A stretch of DNA of 64,000 nt from Palsa-504 sp963744005 (GTDB lineage Bacteria; Actinomycetota; Actinomycetes; Streptosporangiales; Streptosporangiaceae), in contig CAVURU010000004.1 of NCBI GenBank assembly GCA_963744005.1, forward strand, positions 1,054,001-1,118,000, written 5' to 3'. Positions within the stretch are counted from its first letter, which is position 1, and each line of letters begins with the position of its first letter. The notes beneath the pieces are model-generated. The model saw only the letters and a program-made list of their open reading frames with translations, was not told where the DNA came from and made no database searches. The position numbers were made by a program, and so were the translations under genes. Positions 26,815 to 36,085 of this stretch are shown here, piece after piece.

Positions 26815-28425
26815 GTGACCGACAGCCCCAGCGCCACCATCAGCGCCAAGGAGCTGCATGAACTGCTCGGCGGCCCGGCGGAGTTCGCGCTCATCGATGT
26901 CCGCGAGCCGCGTGTCACCGCCGAGCAGGGATCCATCCTGCTCGCCGTGTCGGTGCCTCTCAGCGGGCTGGAGCTGCACGTCGGCCTGCTGATCCCGCGC
27001 CTGTCCACTCCGGTGATCGTCTACGACGGCGGTGACGGCAACCTCGCCGGCCGCGGCGCCGCCCGGCTGCGCGAACTCGGCTACACCGACGTCAGGACCC
27101 TGGCCGGCGGAATCAGCGGCTGGGCCGAGGCCGGCTATAAGGTGCACACCGGCGGGGACCGCGTGGTCGGCCAGGCCTTCGGCGAGTGGATCGAGGAAAT
27201 CTACGACACGCCCCACGTGAGCGTGCCGGATTACCTGGCCAAGGTCGCGGCCGGCGAGGACCTGGTCTTGCTGGACAGCCGGCCGCTGCCGGAGTTCCAG
27301 AACCACAGCCTGCCGGGCGGCACCTCGATCCCCGGGTCGGAGCTGGTCTACCGGGCTCGCGAGCTGGTCACCTCCCCGGATTCGCTGGTCGTGGTGCACT
27401 GCGCCGGGCGGACCAGGAGCATCCTCGGCGCCCAGGTGCTGATCAACGCGGGCCTGCCGAACCGGGTCGTGGCGCTGGAAGGCGGCACCCAGTCCTGGGT
27501 GCTGGAGGGCCACGAGCTCGACCACGGCCAGAGCTCGGCCGCGCCGCTGCCGTCCCCGGAGGCGCTGGCGGCGGCCCAGGCCAGCGCGGCCCTCATCGCC
27601 GAGCGCTTCGGCGTGCCCACCATCGATAAGGCCACGCTGGCTTCCTTCCAGGCCGAGCGTGACCAGCGGACGCTGTACCTGCTGGACGTCCGGACGCCGG
27701 AGGAGTTCGCCGAAGGGCACCTGGCCGGGTCGGTCTCCGCGCCGAGCTGGGACGTCGCGCCCTGGGTCTTCCGGTACGTCGGCACCCACAACGCCCGGAC
27801 CGTGCTGGTCGACAACGACCTGGTGCGGGCCACCGTCGCCGCTTCCTGGCTGGTCCAGTTCGGCTGGGGCGAGGTCTTCGTGCTCGCGGATGCGCTGGCC
27901 GGGGAGACGCTGGAGACCGGTCCGGTCCCCGCGCCCATCCTGGGCCTGCCGGACAGCGGATACGACCTTCTCAGCGCCGGGCAGCTGCATGCCGAGGCGG
28001 ACGCACAGGTCATCGACCTCCAGCCGAGCGCCTCCTACAAGAGCGGCCACATCCCGGGCGCGCTGTGGTCGAGCCGCGCCCAGCTGCCCGCCCTGGCCGG
28101 GCAGATTCCCGGCTCCGGCTCGATCGCGGTCACCTCCGAGGACGGCATCCTGGCCCGGTTCGCGGCGGCGGAGCTGTCGGCCGTCACCAGCCGCCCGGTC
28201 CGGGTCCTCGACGGGGGCAACGAGGCGTGGGCGCAGGCCGGCTACGAGCTGTCCGGCGATGATCCCAGCTTCCTGCACGAGCCTTTCGACGCCGTTGCTT
28301 CCGGCTGGCGGGAGACCGAGCCAGAGGCGCAGAAGGCGGGCTTCCGCCGCTACCTGTCCTGGGAGCTCGGCCTGGTCGCCGAGCTTCGCGAGGACGACAC
28401 CGTCCCGTTCAAGACCTTCGCCTGA
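26815..28425 (+). CDS. Four-domain rhodanese (sulfurtransferase) protein
   Basis: A 536-residue protein of four tandem rhodanese domains. Domain 1 (about 1-135) has DVREPRVTAEQGS but an inactive loop YDGGDG. Domain 2 (about 136-260) has LDSRPLPEFQNHS and the active loop HCAGRTRS with Cys196. Domain 3 (about 280-390) has LDVRTPEEFAEGHLAG but VDNDLVRA in the loop. Domain 4 (about 390-500) has DLQPSASYKSGHIPGALW and TSEDGILA. It ends YLSWELGLVAELREDD. Only domain 2 can form a persulfide; the rest may shape a sulfur-acceptor complex. GTG 26815 with AGGGAG upstream. It lies between the SDR and transporter genes, suggesting transfer of sulfur released from an imported organosulfur compound. Confidence 0.9.
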   Translation: MTDSPSATISAKELHELLGGPAEFALIDVREPRVTAEQGSILLAVSVPLSGLELHVGLLIPRLSTPVIVYDGGDGNLAGRGAARLRELGYTDVRTLAGGISGWAEAGYKVHTGGDRVVGQAFGEWIEEIYDTPHVSVPDYLAKVAAGEDLVLLDSRPLPEFQNHSLPGGTSIPGSELVYRARELVTSPDSLVVVHCAGRTRSILGAQVLINAGLPNRVVALEGGTQSWVLEGHELDHGQSSAAPLPSPEALAAAQASAALIAERFGVPTIDKATLASFQAERDQRTLYLLDVRTPEEFAEGHLAGSVSAPSWDVAPWVFRYVGTHNARTVLVDNDLVRATVAASWLVQFGWGEVFVLADALAGETLETGPVPAPILGLPDSGYDLLSAGQLHAEADAQVIDLQPSASYKSGHIPGALWSSRAQLPALAGQIPGSGSIAVTSEDGILARFAAAELSAVTSRPVRVLDGGNEAWAQAGYELSGDDPSFLHEPFDAVASGWRETEPEAQKAGFRRYLSWELGLVAELREDDTVPFKTFA

Positions 28426-28455
28426 CCTCAGTCGCTCTCAGATAGGACTACCGCC

Positions 28456-29331
28456 GTGACGACGACAACCACCACTGCTGCCACCACCACCGGCCAGCTG
28501 GCGGCGGCCGGCCGGCTCGATGACCTGAGCCCGGGGGCCAGGCGCCGCGCCGGGCGCACCAGCTTCAAGCGCTGGCGCGGCCGCGCGCTGCGCGTCCTGG
28601 TCCCGGTCCTGCTGATCATCCTCTGGCAGGCCGCGATCAGCCTCAACGTGATCTCGCAGGCCACGCTGCCCTCACCGGAGACCGTGCTGAAGGCCTACAA
28701 GGAGCTGTGGTCGGAGGGCTCCCTGCAGGCCGCGCTGCCCATCTCGCTGGAGCGAGCCGGCATCGGCCTGCTCATCGGCGCCACCATCGGGCTGGTCCTC
28801 GGGGTGTTCGCGGGCCTGTGGAAGATCGGCGAGGAGATCTTCGACGCGCCACTGCAGATGCTCCGCACCATCCCGTTCATTGCCCTCGTGCCGCTGTTCA
28901 TCACCTGGTTCGGCATTGACGAGAAGCCCAAGATCATCCTGATCGCCACGGCCACCGTCTTTCCCATGTACCTGAACACCTACCACGGCGTGCGCAGCGT
29001 GGACGTCAAGCTGATCGAGGCCGGCCAGGTCTTCGGCCTGTCCGGCTGGCGGCTGGCCCTGCGGGTCATCCTGCCCTCCGCGCTGCCCGGAGCCCTGACC
29101 GGTCTCCGGTACGCGACCGGGGTGGCGCTGCTGGCCCTGGTCCTGGCCGAGCAGATCAACAGCTCGGCCGGCATCGGCTACCTGATCGAGAGCGCCAACC
29201 AGAATCAGCGGCCGGACATCGTCATCGCCGGCATCCTGATCTACGCCGCGTTCGGCATCATCGCCGACATCATCATGCGGCTCGTCGAGCATTACGCCCT
29301 TCCCTGGAGGCCTCGTGTCGCGCTCGGGTGA
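28456..29331 (+). CDS. ssuC: ABC transporter permease, sulfonate/taurine type
   Basis: A 291-residue integral membrane permease of the SsuC/TauC/NrtB family. Hydrophobic segments include VLVPVLLIILWQAAISL, GIGLLIGATIGLVLGVFAGL, IPFIALVPLFITWFG and ALLALVLAEQINSSAGIGYL. The cytoplasmic coupling (EAA-type) loop is EAGQVFGLSGWRLALRVILP, contacting the ATPase. GTG 28456 follows the rhodanese stop by 30 bases and the 3' end overlaps the ATPase start by 17 bases. The substrate is inferred to be a sulfonate or related organosulfur compound from family and context; the symbol is by similarity. Confidence 0.9.
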   Translation: MTTTTTTAATTTGQLAAAGRLDDLSPGARRRAGRTSFKRWRGRALRVLVPVLLIILWQAAISLNVISQATLPSPETVLKAYKELWSEGSLQAALPISLERAGIGLLIGATIGLVLGVFAGLWKIGEEIFDAPLQMLRTIPFIALVPLFITWFGIDEKPKIILIATATVFPMYLNTYHGVRSVDVKLIEAGQVFGLSGWRLALRVILPSALPGALTGLRYATGVALLALVLAEQINSSAGIGYLIESANQNQRPDIVIAGILIYAAFGIIADIIMRLVEHYALPWRPRVALG

Positions 29332-30157
29332 CGCAGTAACCACCGTCAATGGCGCCGTCGTGAACGGTCCCGTCCCGTCCGGCCCCGCTCCGGCCGGCGG
29401 CGCCACGGCCGTGGCCGACGACCTCGTGGTCCAGGTCCGCGGCCTGCGCCGGGTCTTCGGCACCCGGGCCGTGCTCGACGGCATCGACCTGTCGCTGCGG
29501 GCCGGGGACTTCATCGCCCTGCTCGGGCCGTCCGGCACGGGCAAGACCACCCTGCTGCGCATCCTGGCCGGGCTCGACACCGCCGACGCGGGCCAGGTGC
29601 TGGTCCCGCACGTCCGGTCGGTCGTCTTCCAGGAGCCGAGGCTGGTCATGGCCCACCGGGTGTGGCGCAACGTCGTGCTCGGGGCCCGCCGGGCCGGCCA
29701 GGCACGCGACCGGGCCCTCCAGGCCCTGGCCGAGGTCGGCCTGCAGACCCACAGCGACGCCTGGCCGGTGACGCTGTCCGGCGGTGAGGCGCAGCGGGTG
29801 GCCCTGGCCCGGGCGCTGGCCACCGAGCCGGCCCTGCTGCTGCTCGACGAGCCGTTCGCCGCGCTCGACGCGCTGACCCGGATCCGCATGCACGACCTGG
29901 TCGCCCAGCTCTACGCCCGGCACCAGCCCGCCGTCGTGCTGGTCACCCACGACGTCGACGAGGCCATCCTGCTCGCCGACCGGGTCCTCGTCCTCTCCGA
30001 CGGGCATATCGGCCTGAACATCCCGGTGGAGATCGACAAGCCACGCCAGCGCGACGATCCGCGCTTCCTCGAGCTCCGCGGCCGCCTGCTGGCCCAGCTC
30101 GGCGTGGCCCACACCGTCGGCGGTACCGACCCGGACCCCGTGACGCCCCCCATGTAG
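29315..30157 (+). CDS. ssuB: ABC transporter ATP-binding protein, sulfonate/taurine type
   Basis: A 280-residue nucleotide-binding subunit of the SsuB/TauB/NrtD family. Walker A is LGPSGTGKTTLLRILAGLD, the signature LSGGEAQRVALARALATEP, Walker B LLLLDEPFAALDALTRIR, and the H-loop LVTHDVDEAILLADR. The first ~30 residues are a variable Ala/Pro/Gly extension. GGAGG at 29306-29310 precedes GTG 29315, inside the permease gene. It powers uptake with the permease and the binding protein downstream. Confidence 0.93.
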   Translation: MSRSGDAVTTVNGAVVNGPVPSGPAPAGGATAVADDLVVQVRGLRRVFGTRAVLDGIDLSLRAGDFIALLGPSGTGKTTLLRILAGLDTADAGQVLVPHVRSVVFQEPRLVMAHRVWRNVVLGARRAGQARDRALQALAEVGLQTHSDAWPVTLSGGEAQRVALARALATEPALLLLDEPFAALDALTRIRMHDLVAQLYARHQPAVVLVTHDVDEAILLADRVLVLSDGHIGLNIPVEIDKPRQRDDPRFLELRGRLLAQLGVAHTVGGTDPDPVTPPM

Positions 30158-30219
30158 CCCCAGCGCCGTACCGACCGGCTTCTCACCACGACATCAATCT
30201 GCATACGAGGAGATTTGCC

Positions 30220-31338
30220 ATGTCCTTTTCCCCCTCTGGCGCGGTTAGATCCGCCCGGTCCGCGCGCCGGCGACGAGCCCGGCAGGCCACCGCCCTGACC
30301 GGTGCCCTGGCCGCTGGACTGGTCCTGGCCGCCTGCAGCAGCTCGAGCTCGAGCAGCTCGGCTGCCTCCGGTACGTCCGCGTCCGCCAGCGGATCGGCCA
30401 ACCTGTCCAACGTGACCCTGACCTTCGGCTTCCAGACCGCCGACAACCCGGCGCTGCTGAAGGCCTCCGGATTGTTCAACAACCTGCCTTACAAGCTCAA
30501 CACGCCGGTCATCTCCGGGCCGGCCAATCAGATCGCGGCCCTGAACTCCAAGGCCATCGACGCCGGCCTGGTCGGCGAGAACACGGCCGCCTTCCAGGAC
30601 GCCAACGCCGCCGCCGCCTGGACGAGCAGCACGGTCGAGGTCTACGAGGTGGCCGGCTACTCGGCCGGGGCTAACGCGCCGTACCCGACCGGGCTCTACG
30701 TGACCACCAAGTCCGGGATCACCTCGCTGGCCGGCCTGAAGGGCCACAGCATCGCCTACAACTTCGGCGGGAACATCTACGCCGGCTACGTCAAGGCCCT
30801 GTCCCAGGGCGGCCTGACCGTCAGCGACGTCAAGCCCGAGCAGTTCACCGACAACCAGTCGGCGGCCAATGCCTTCTCGGCCGGCCACGCCGACGCCGTG
30901 GTCACCAGCTACGCCAACATCGCCAAGCAGGTCTCCTCCGGGCAGGCCAAGCTGATCGACACCCTCCCGCAGCTCGGCGTGGAAGGCGGTGCCGGTTTCA
31001 TCACCCGCCCTGAGGTGCTCGCCGATGCCGGTAAGCTCGCCGCCCTCAAGGACTTCTTCGGGCGGCTCAGCAGCCTCTACAGCCAGTGGTACCCCAGCCA
31101 CCAGGCGGCCGTCGAGCAGATCTACCAGACCGTCGACCACCAGACTCCCGCGGTGGCCAAGGTCACGTACGCGGCCACCGCGCCGACCAGGTTCTACAAG
31201 ATCGGCGACTCGACCTTCGTGCACAACGAGCAGCTGATCGTCGACGGCGCCTATAAGGCCAAGGGCGTCAAGAACGACTACGACGTGTCGGTCGTCTTCA
31301 ACCCGGTCTTCGACCCGGAGACAGTCCCCAGCGGCTGA
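30220..31338 (+). CDS. ssuA: ABC transporter substrate-binding lipoprotein, sulfonate/nitrate type
   Basis: A 372-residue periplasmic-type binding protein anchored as a lipoprotein: Arg-rich N-region, hydrophobic stretch and lipobox LAACSSS (Cys about 38), followed by a Ser/Ala linker. The mature part has the SsuA/NrtT pattern LTFGFQTADNPALLKASGLF, VISGPANQIAALNSKAIDAG, GLKGHSIAYNFGG and AVVTSYANIAKQ. It should deliver an organosulfur substrate to the adjacent transporter. GAGGAG precedes ATG 30220. A perfect 18-bp hairpin follows the gene, which often sets higher expression of binding proteins than of downstream genes. Confidence 0.9.
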   Translation: MSFSPSGAVRSARSARRRRARQATALTGALAAGLVLAACSSSSSSSSAASGTSASASGSANLSNVTLTFGFQTADNPALLKASGLFNNLPYKLNTPVISGPANQIAALNSKAIDAGLVGENTAAFQDANAAAAWTSSTVEVYEVAGYSAGANAPYPTGLYVTTKSGITSLAGLKGHSIAYNFGGNIYAGYVKALSQGGLTVSDVKPEQFTDNQSAANAFSAGHADAVVTSYANIAKQVSSGQAKLIDTLPQLGVEGGAGFITRPEVLADAGKLAALKDFFGRLSSLYSQWYPSHQAAVEQIYQTVDHQTPAVAKVTYAATAPTRFYKIGDSTFVHNEQLIVDGAYKAKGVKNDYDVSVVFNPVFDPETVPSG

Positions 31339-31350
31339 CCTGGCCGCAGC

Positions 31351-31390
31351 GTCGGCCACCATGCCCCGCCACCGGGGCATGGTGGCCGAC
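31351..31390 (+). terminator. Perfect 18-bp hairpin after the binding-protein gene
   Basis: GTCGGCCACCATGCCCCG (31351-31368) and CGGGGCATGGTGGCCGAC (31373-31390) are exact reverse complements with a four-base loop. No U tract follows, so it may be a partial terminator or an mRNA-stabilising hairpin inside the operon. Confidence 0.7.
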
Positions 31391-31437
31391 GACGCCAGGA
31401 GACCACCATCACCCGTGGCCGCAGGAGGATCACGACC

Positions 31438-32775
31438 GTGCCGCATGACCAGCGCCAGCTGCACCTGAACGTCAACATCACCAGCACCGGCCGCCACCCG
31501 GGCGGCTGGCGCGTGCTCGACGACCCGGCCTCCTTCGTCCAGGTCGAGTTCTTCCAGCAGATCGCGCGGCTGGCCGAGCGCGGGACCTTCGACGCCGTCT
31601 TCCTCTCCGACGCGGTGGCGCTGGCCGGCGCCGCGCCGGAGCAGCCGTTCCAGTCCCTGGAGCCGACCGTGCTGCTGACCGCGCTGGGTGCGGTGACCGA
31701 GCACGTCGGCCTGATCGGGACCGCCTCGACCACCTTCAACGACCCGTTTAACCTGGCCCGCCGGTTCGCCTCGGTGGACCACATCAGCCACGGCCGGGTC
31801 GCGCTGAACGTCGTCACCACCTACTCACCGCCGGCGGCGGCCAACTTCGGGCTGACCGAGGCCCCCGACCATGACGCCCGGTACGCGCGCGCCGAGGAAT
31901 TCGTCGACGTGCTGTTCGGCCTGTGGGACAGCTGGGAGGACGGCGCCCTGGTCGGCGACCAGGCCCTGGGCGCTTTCACCGACGGCGGCCGGATCCATCC
32001 CATCGACCATGACGGTACCTACTTCAGCGTGCGCGGCCCGCTCGTCGTGCCCCGCTCGCCGCAGGGCCGGCCGGTCCTGGTCCAGGCCGGCTCGTCCGAG
32101 ACGGGCAAGCGGCTCGGCGCCCGGACCGCCGACGTCATCTTCACCGCGCAGACCGCGTACCCGGCCGCGCGCGAGTTCTACGACGACATGCGGGCCCGCG
32201 CGGCCCGTTACGGCCGCAACCCCGACCACCTGGTCATCCTGCCCGGCCTGTACCCCATCGTCGGCTCCACCGAGGCCGAGGCCCGGGCCCGCAAGGACGA
32301 GCTCGACGCCCTGCTCGACCTGGACCGCGAGCTGCACGGCCTGGCCCGGGTGCTCGGCCTGGACCCGGCCGACCTGCCCCTGGACCAGCAGATCCCGTAC
32401 GGCAAGCTCCCCGACGCCGCCAGCATCAAGGGCTCCCGCGGGTTCTTCGAGTCCACCGTGAAGCTGGCCCGCGAGAACGAGTGGACCGTGCGCCAGGTGC
32501 TGCTGAGCAACGGCGGCGCGCACCGGCAGCTCGTCGGCACCCCGGAGCAGATCGCCGACAACATCGAGCACTGGTTCACCACGCGGGCGGCCGACGGCTT
32601 CAACCTCAACTTCGACGTCTTCCCGGGTGGCCTGGAGCTGTTCGTCGAACATGTCACGCCCGAGCTGCGCCGGCGCGGCCTGTTCCGGTCGGAATACCCG
32701 GGCTCCACGCTGCGCGACAGTCTCGGCCTGCCCCGGCCGCGCAGCCAGTACGAGAAAGCGGGCGCGACCGCATGA
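31438..32775 (+). CDS. NtaA/SnaA/DszA-family FMNH2-dependent monooxygenase
   Basis: A 445-residue luciferase-fold monooxygenase of the nitrilotriacetate/dibenzothiophene-sulfone monooxygenase family. Motifs: QLHLNVNITSTGRHPGGW, RGTFDAVFLSDAVAL, ASTTFNDPFNLARRFASVD, VTTYSPPAAANFG, FVDVLFGLWDSWEDGALV and FSVRGPLVVPRSPQGRPVLV (partly quoted). It would use reduced flavin and O2, here most likely to cleave a C-S bond. AGGAGG (31423-31428) precedes GTG 31438. In the forward operon downstream of the transporter; paralogous to the enzymes at 36086, 37450, 33890 and 44532. Confidence 0.9.
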   Translation: MPHDQRQLHLNVNITSTGRHPGGWRVLDDPASFVQVEFFQQIARLAERGTFDAVFLSDAVALAGAAPEQPFQSLEPTVLLTALGAVTEHVGLIGTASTTFNDPFNLARRFASVDHISHGRVALNVVTTYSPPAAANFGLTEAPDHDARYARAEEFVDVLFGLWDSWEDGALVGDQALGAFTDGGRIHPIDHDGTYFSVRGPLVVPRSPQGRPVLVQAGSSETGKRLGARTADVIFTAQTAYPAAREFYDDMRARAARYGRNPDHLVILPGLYPIVGSTEAEARARKDELDALLDLDRELHGLARVLGLDPADLPLDQQIPYGKLPDAASIKGSRGFFESTVKLARENEWTVRQVLLSNGGAHRQLVGTPEQIADNIEHWFTTRAADGFNLNFDVFPGGLELFVEHVTPELRRRGLFRSEYPGSTLRDSLGLPRPRSQYEKAGATA

Positions 32776-32806
32776 GGAACTCAGCACACCACAGGAGGAA
32801 TTTCCG

Positions 32807-33823
32807 GTGACCGGCACAGTGACACAGCAGCGCAGGCTCGGCACGAACGGCCCGCTGGTCTCGCCGATCGGCCTCGGCTTCATGAGCTTTGTCATCTCGG
32901 CTGAGGCCGACGAGGAGCATCGTGCCGCCGACGTCGTCGACCGCGCGCTCGACCTGGGCCTCACCTTGTTCGACACAGCCGACGTCTACGGGCCGGAGAC
33001 CAGCGAGATCCTGCTCGGCCGCGCGATCAAGGGGCGCCGTGACTCGCTCACCATCGCGACGAAGTTCGGCAACGCGCTGGACCGGGACACCAATCCCGCC
33101 GCGCGCAAGCTCGACGCCCGGCCCGAGTACGTCCGGTCGGCGCTCGAGGCCTCACTGCGCCGGCTGGGCACCGACTACGTCGACCTGTACTACCTGCACC
33201 GCGTCGATCCGGCGGTGCCCATTGAGGACACCTTCGGCGCACTGAAGGAACTCGTCGAGGCCGGGAAGGTGCGCTACCTCGGGTTGTCCGAGCCGGGCCC
33301 GCAGACCATCCGCCGGGCGCACGCCGTGCACCCGGTGACGGCACTGCAGAACGAGTGGTCGCTGTTCAGCCGGGAGATCGAGGACGCCGCCGTTCCGCTG
33401 GCCCGGGAACTGGGCATCGGCATCGTGCCGTACTCGCCGCTCGGCCGCGGCTGGCTGACCGGGACACTGCGCACCCGCGAGGATCTGACCGGGCGCCGGC
33501 TCCGCCACCCCCGCTTCGCCGAGGAGGTGTTCGAGGCCAACCGGCAGCTCGCCGACGAGGTCACCGCGATCGCGGCTGAGCTGGGCGTGCGGCCCAGCCA
33601 GGTGGCCCTGGCCTGGGTGCTCTCGCGGGGCGAGGACGTGGTGCCGATTCCGGGCACCCGCCAGGTCCAGCGGCTGGAGGAGAACGTCGGTGCCGTGGAC
33701 GTCCGGCTGGACGATGCGGTGATCGCCCGGCTGGAGACGCTGGCCGACCGGGTGGCCGGCAACCGTGCCGTCCGGCCCGAGAACGTCGGCCGGGAGGCGC
33801 CGCTGCCCGCCATGGCCGGCTGA
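32807..33823 (+). CDS. Aldo/keto reductase
   Basis: A 338-residue NADPH-dependent aldo/keto reductase. The catalytic tetrad regions are visible: FDTADVYGPETSEILLG (Asp and Tyr), IATKFGNALD (Lys) and VDLYYLHRVDP (His). Cofactor-binding segments are IGIVPYSPLGRGWLTG and IPGTRQVQRLEENVGAV. It may reduce the aldehyde or ketone released when the neighbouring monooxygenase cleaves a sulfonate. AGGAGGAA (32793-32800) supports GTG 32807; the frame is open further upstream into the previous gene. Confidence 0.92.
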   Translation: MTGTVTQQRRLGTNGPLVSPIGLGFMSFVISAEADEEHRAADVVDRALDLGLTLFDTADVYGPETSEILLGRAIKGRRDSLTIATKFGNALDRDTNPAARKLDARPEYVRSALEASLRRLGTDYVDLYYLHRVDPAVPIEDTFGALKELVEAGKVRYLGLSEPGPQTIRRAHAVHPVTALQNEWSLFSREIEDAAVPLARELGIGIVPYSPLGRGWLTGTLRTREDLTGRRLRHPRFAEEVFEANRQLADEVTAIAAELGVRPSQVALAWVLSRGEDVVPIPGTRQVQRLEENVGAVDVRLDDAVIARLETLADRVAGNRAVRPENVGREAPLPAMAG

Positions 33824-33889
33824 TCGCCCGCGGGCGTTTCCCGGACCAGACCGACCGCATCCCGCCACCAGACGGAGGCTTTCCCGCAG

Positions 33890-35189
33890 ATGTCCCGCCA
33901 GCTGCACCTCGGGCTGAACACCCCCAGCCTCGGCACCTACAAGTCGGCCTGGCAGCGCCCGGGCATCAACCCCGACGGGATGGCCACCGGCGAGTGGTAC
34001 GTCCGGCTGGCCCAGCTCGCCGAGGAGGGCCTGTTCGACGCCTTCTTCCTGGCCGACGCCAACGCTCTGGACCCAGGCTGGGAGAGCTCGGCCGTGACCC
34101 GGCTGGACCCGGTCATCGCGCTCACCACCGCTGCCGCCCACACCGACCGGATCGGCGTGGTCGCCACCGTCTCCAGCACCTGGGACCACCCGTACAACCT
34201 GGCCCGCTCGCTGCAGAGCCTGGACCGCGCCTCGCACGGCCGGGCCGGATGGAACGTCGTCACCAACCACAACCCGCGGATCGCCGCGAACTACGGCCTG
34301 GAGCAGATCCCGTCCAAGCCGGAGCGCTACGCCCGGGCCCGTGAGTCCGTGGAGGTGGTGACGGCCCTGTGGCGGACCTGGTCACCCGACGCGGTCGTCG
34401 CCGACAAGGCCGCGGGTGTCTTCGCCGTCAAGGACAAGGTGCGGCCCGTCTCCCACCAGGGTGAGTTCTTCTCCGTCGAGGGCGGGTCCACTGTCCCCCC
34501 GTCCGAGCAGGGCCTGCCCGTCATCTTCCAGGCGGGCGCCTCCGCTGACGGGCTCGACCTGGCCGCCCGGCACGCCGACGCGACCTTCATCTCGGCCATG
34601 ACACTGGACGTCGCGCTGGACTACCGGCAGCGGCTGGACGCGGCCAGCACGGTGCGGACCCCGGGCCGGCGACGCGTCCTGGCCTTCCCCGGCGCCTCGC
34701 TCACGCTGGCCTCGACCGACGGGGAGGCGCTGCGCCGCAAGGACGAGCTCGACGGCCGCGACGGCGCGGTCAGCGGCCGGGCCTACCTGGCCGGCCGGCT
34801 CGGGCTGTCTCCGGATGACCTGGATCTCGACGCCCCGCTTCCGCTGCACAAGGTCGACCTGGAGCGGCAGCGGCAGGAGAACTCCGAAGGCTTCCTGCGG
34901 TCCATCCTGGCCGTGGCCGAGGCCGGCGCCGCTGCGCGAGCTGCTGCGGGACGGCTCGGGGCACCTGACCATCGTCGGGTCTCCCGGCCGGGTGGCCGAC
35001 ACCTTCGAGGAGTGGTTCGCCACCGGGACGATCGACGGGTTCAACATCATGCTCGACGTCGTGGAGGAGAGCCTTCCGCTGTTCGTCGCGGAGGTCGTGC
35101 CGCTGCTGCAGGACCGCGGGCTGTACCGGCGCAAGTACACCGGGACCACGCTCCGGGAGCATCTCGGCCTGCCCATCCCGCGCTGGTGA
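33890..35189 (+). pseudogene. NtaA/SnaA/DszA-family monooxygenase, one frameshift
   Basis: Luciferase-fold enzyme beginning MSRQLHLGLNTPSLGTYKSA, with EEGLFDAFFLADANALD, STWDHPYNLARSLQSLDR, GRAGWNVVTNHNPRIAANYG and PVIFQAGASADGLDLAARHA. Near 34928, after ILAVAEAGA, one extra base shifts the frame; the true C-terminus resumes as PLRELLRDGSGHLTIVGSPG and ends YTGTTLREHLGLPIPRW at 35189. Uncorrected, the frame would run into the downstream SDR as an artificial 701-residue fusion. With correction the length is about 432 residues. GGAGG precedes ATG 33890. Substrate probably a sulfone, sulfonate or related compound. Confidence 0.8.
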
Positions 35190-35239
35190 GCCGGAAACGG
35201 CCCGCCTCATCACATCCCAATCACGAGCAAAGGAACGCA

Positions 35240-35995
35240 GTGGACCTGCAGCTGACCGGTAAGCGCGCCATCGTCACGGGGGCCAGCCAGGGCATCGGCC
35301 TGGCCATCGCCCACGCCCTGGCCGCCGAAGGCGTGGACGTCGTCCTGGCCGCCCGCTCCGAAGGCAAGCTCAAGGCGGCGGCGGCCGAGGTCGCCGCGCG
35401 CAGCGGCCGCCGGGCCATCGCGGTCGCCACCGACGTCACCGACGACGCCGCCGTCCAGGCCCTGGTGGCCCGGACCGTCGCCGAGCTGGGCGGCGTCGAC
35501 ATCCTGGTCAACAACGCCTCCAACCAGTCGATCGGCGGGAGCTTCCCGCGCCTGGCCGCCACGACCGACGAGGTCATCCTGGGCGACCTGGACGTCAAGG
35601 TGCTCGGCTACATCCGGGTCGCCCGGGCCGTGGCCCCGCTGCTCGTCGAGCAGGGCTGGGGCCGGATCATCAACGTCAGCGGCAGCGGCTACAAGCAGAC
35701 GCTGTCGATCGTGCGGACCATCCGCAACGTCAGCGTGGTGGCGCTGACCAAGAACCTTGCCGACGAACTGGGGCCGCACGGCGTCAACGTCACCGTCGTG
35801 CACCCGGCCGGGACGCTGACCGACGTGAACCAGGACCGTTTCGCCGGCCGCGACCCCGGTAACGCGATCGGCCGGTTCGTGACCGCCGATGAGGTGGCCG
35901 ACGTCGTCGCGTTCCTGGCCTCCCCGCGGAGCGTGAGCATCGACGGCGACGCGGTGCACGTCGGCGGGGGAGTGCTGGGCACGGTGAACTACTGA
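35240..35995 (+). CDS. SDR-family protein lacking the YxxxK pair (paralogue)
   Basis: A 251-residue Rossmann protein starting at GTG 35240, preceded by AAAGGAA. Cofactor motif TGASQGIGLAIAHALAAEG and NNASNQS are normal, as is GRIINVSGSGYKQ. The catalytic segment reads RTIRNVSVVALTK, so Tyr is Arg and Lys is Asn, the same change as in the SDR at 26009-26788; the two share IRN/VRN and the C-terminal VAFLASPRSV. The two flank the operon. A diverged catalytic mechanism or non-enzymatic role is likely; the substrate is unknown. Confidence 0.85.
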   Translation: MDLQLTGKRAIVTGASQGIGLAIAHALAAEGVDVVLAARSEGKLKAAAAEVAARSGRRAIAVATDVTDDAAVQALVARTVAELGGVDILVNNASNQSIGGSFPRLAATTDEVILGDLDVKVLGYIRVARAVAPLLVEQGWGRIINVSGSGYKQTLSIVRTIRNVSVVALTKNLADELGPHGVNVTVVHPAGTLTDVNQDRFAGRDPGNAIGRFVTADEVADVVAFLASPRSVSIDGDAVHVGGGVLGTVNY

Positions 35996-36027
35996 CCCGG
36001 CCGGCTGCGGCGGCGGCGGGGCCGGGA

Positions 36028-36050
36028 TCCCGCGCCCTGCAGTCGCGGGA
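36028..36050. terminator. Possible bidirectional terminator between convergent genes
   Basis: TCCCGCG (36028-36034) pairs with CGCGGGA (36044-36050) across a nine-base loop, in the 90-base gap between the convergent SDR and monooxygenase genes. Stem is short and lacks a U tract, so support is modest. Confidence 0.4.
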
Positions 36051-36085
36051 CTTCCGGTTCTGGGCCCTCGGCTCGCCGGTCTCGG

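Noticed and set aside
33890..35995. A single 701-residue monooxygenase-SDR fusion protein
   Set aside because: The joining segment is Arg/Ala/Pro-rich nonsense, while the true monooxygenase C-terminus and a GTG start with Shine-Dalgarno for the SDR are both present in the correct frames.
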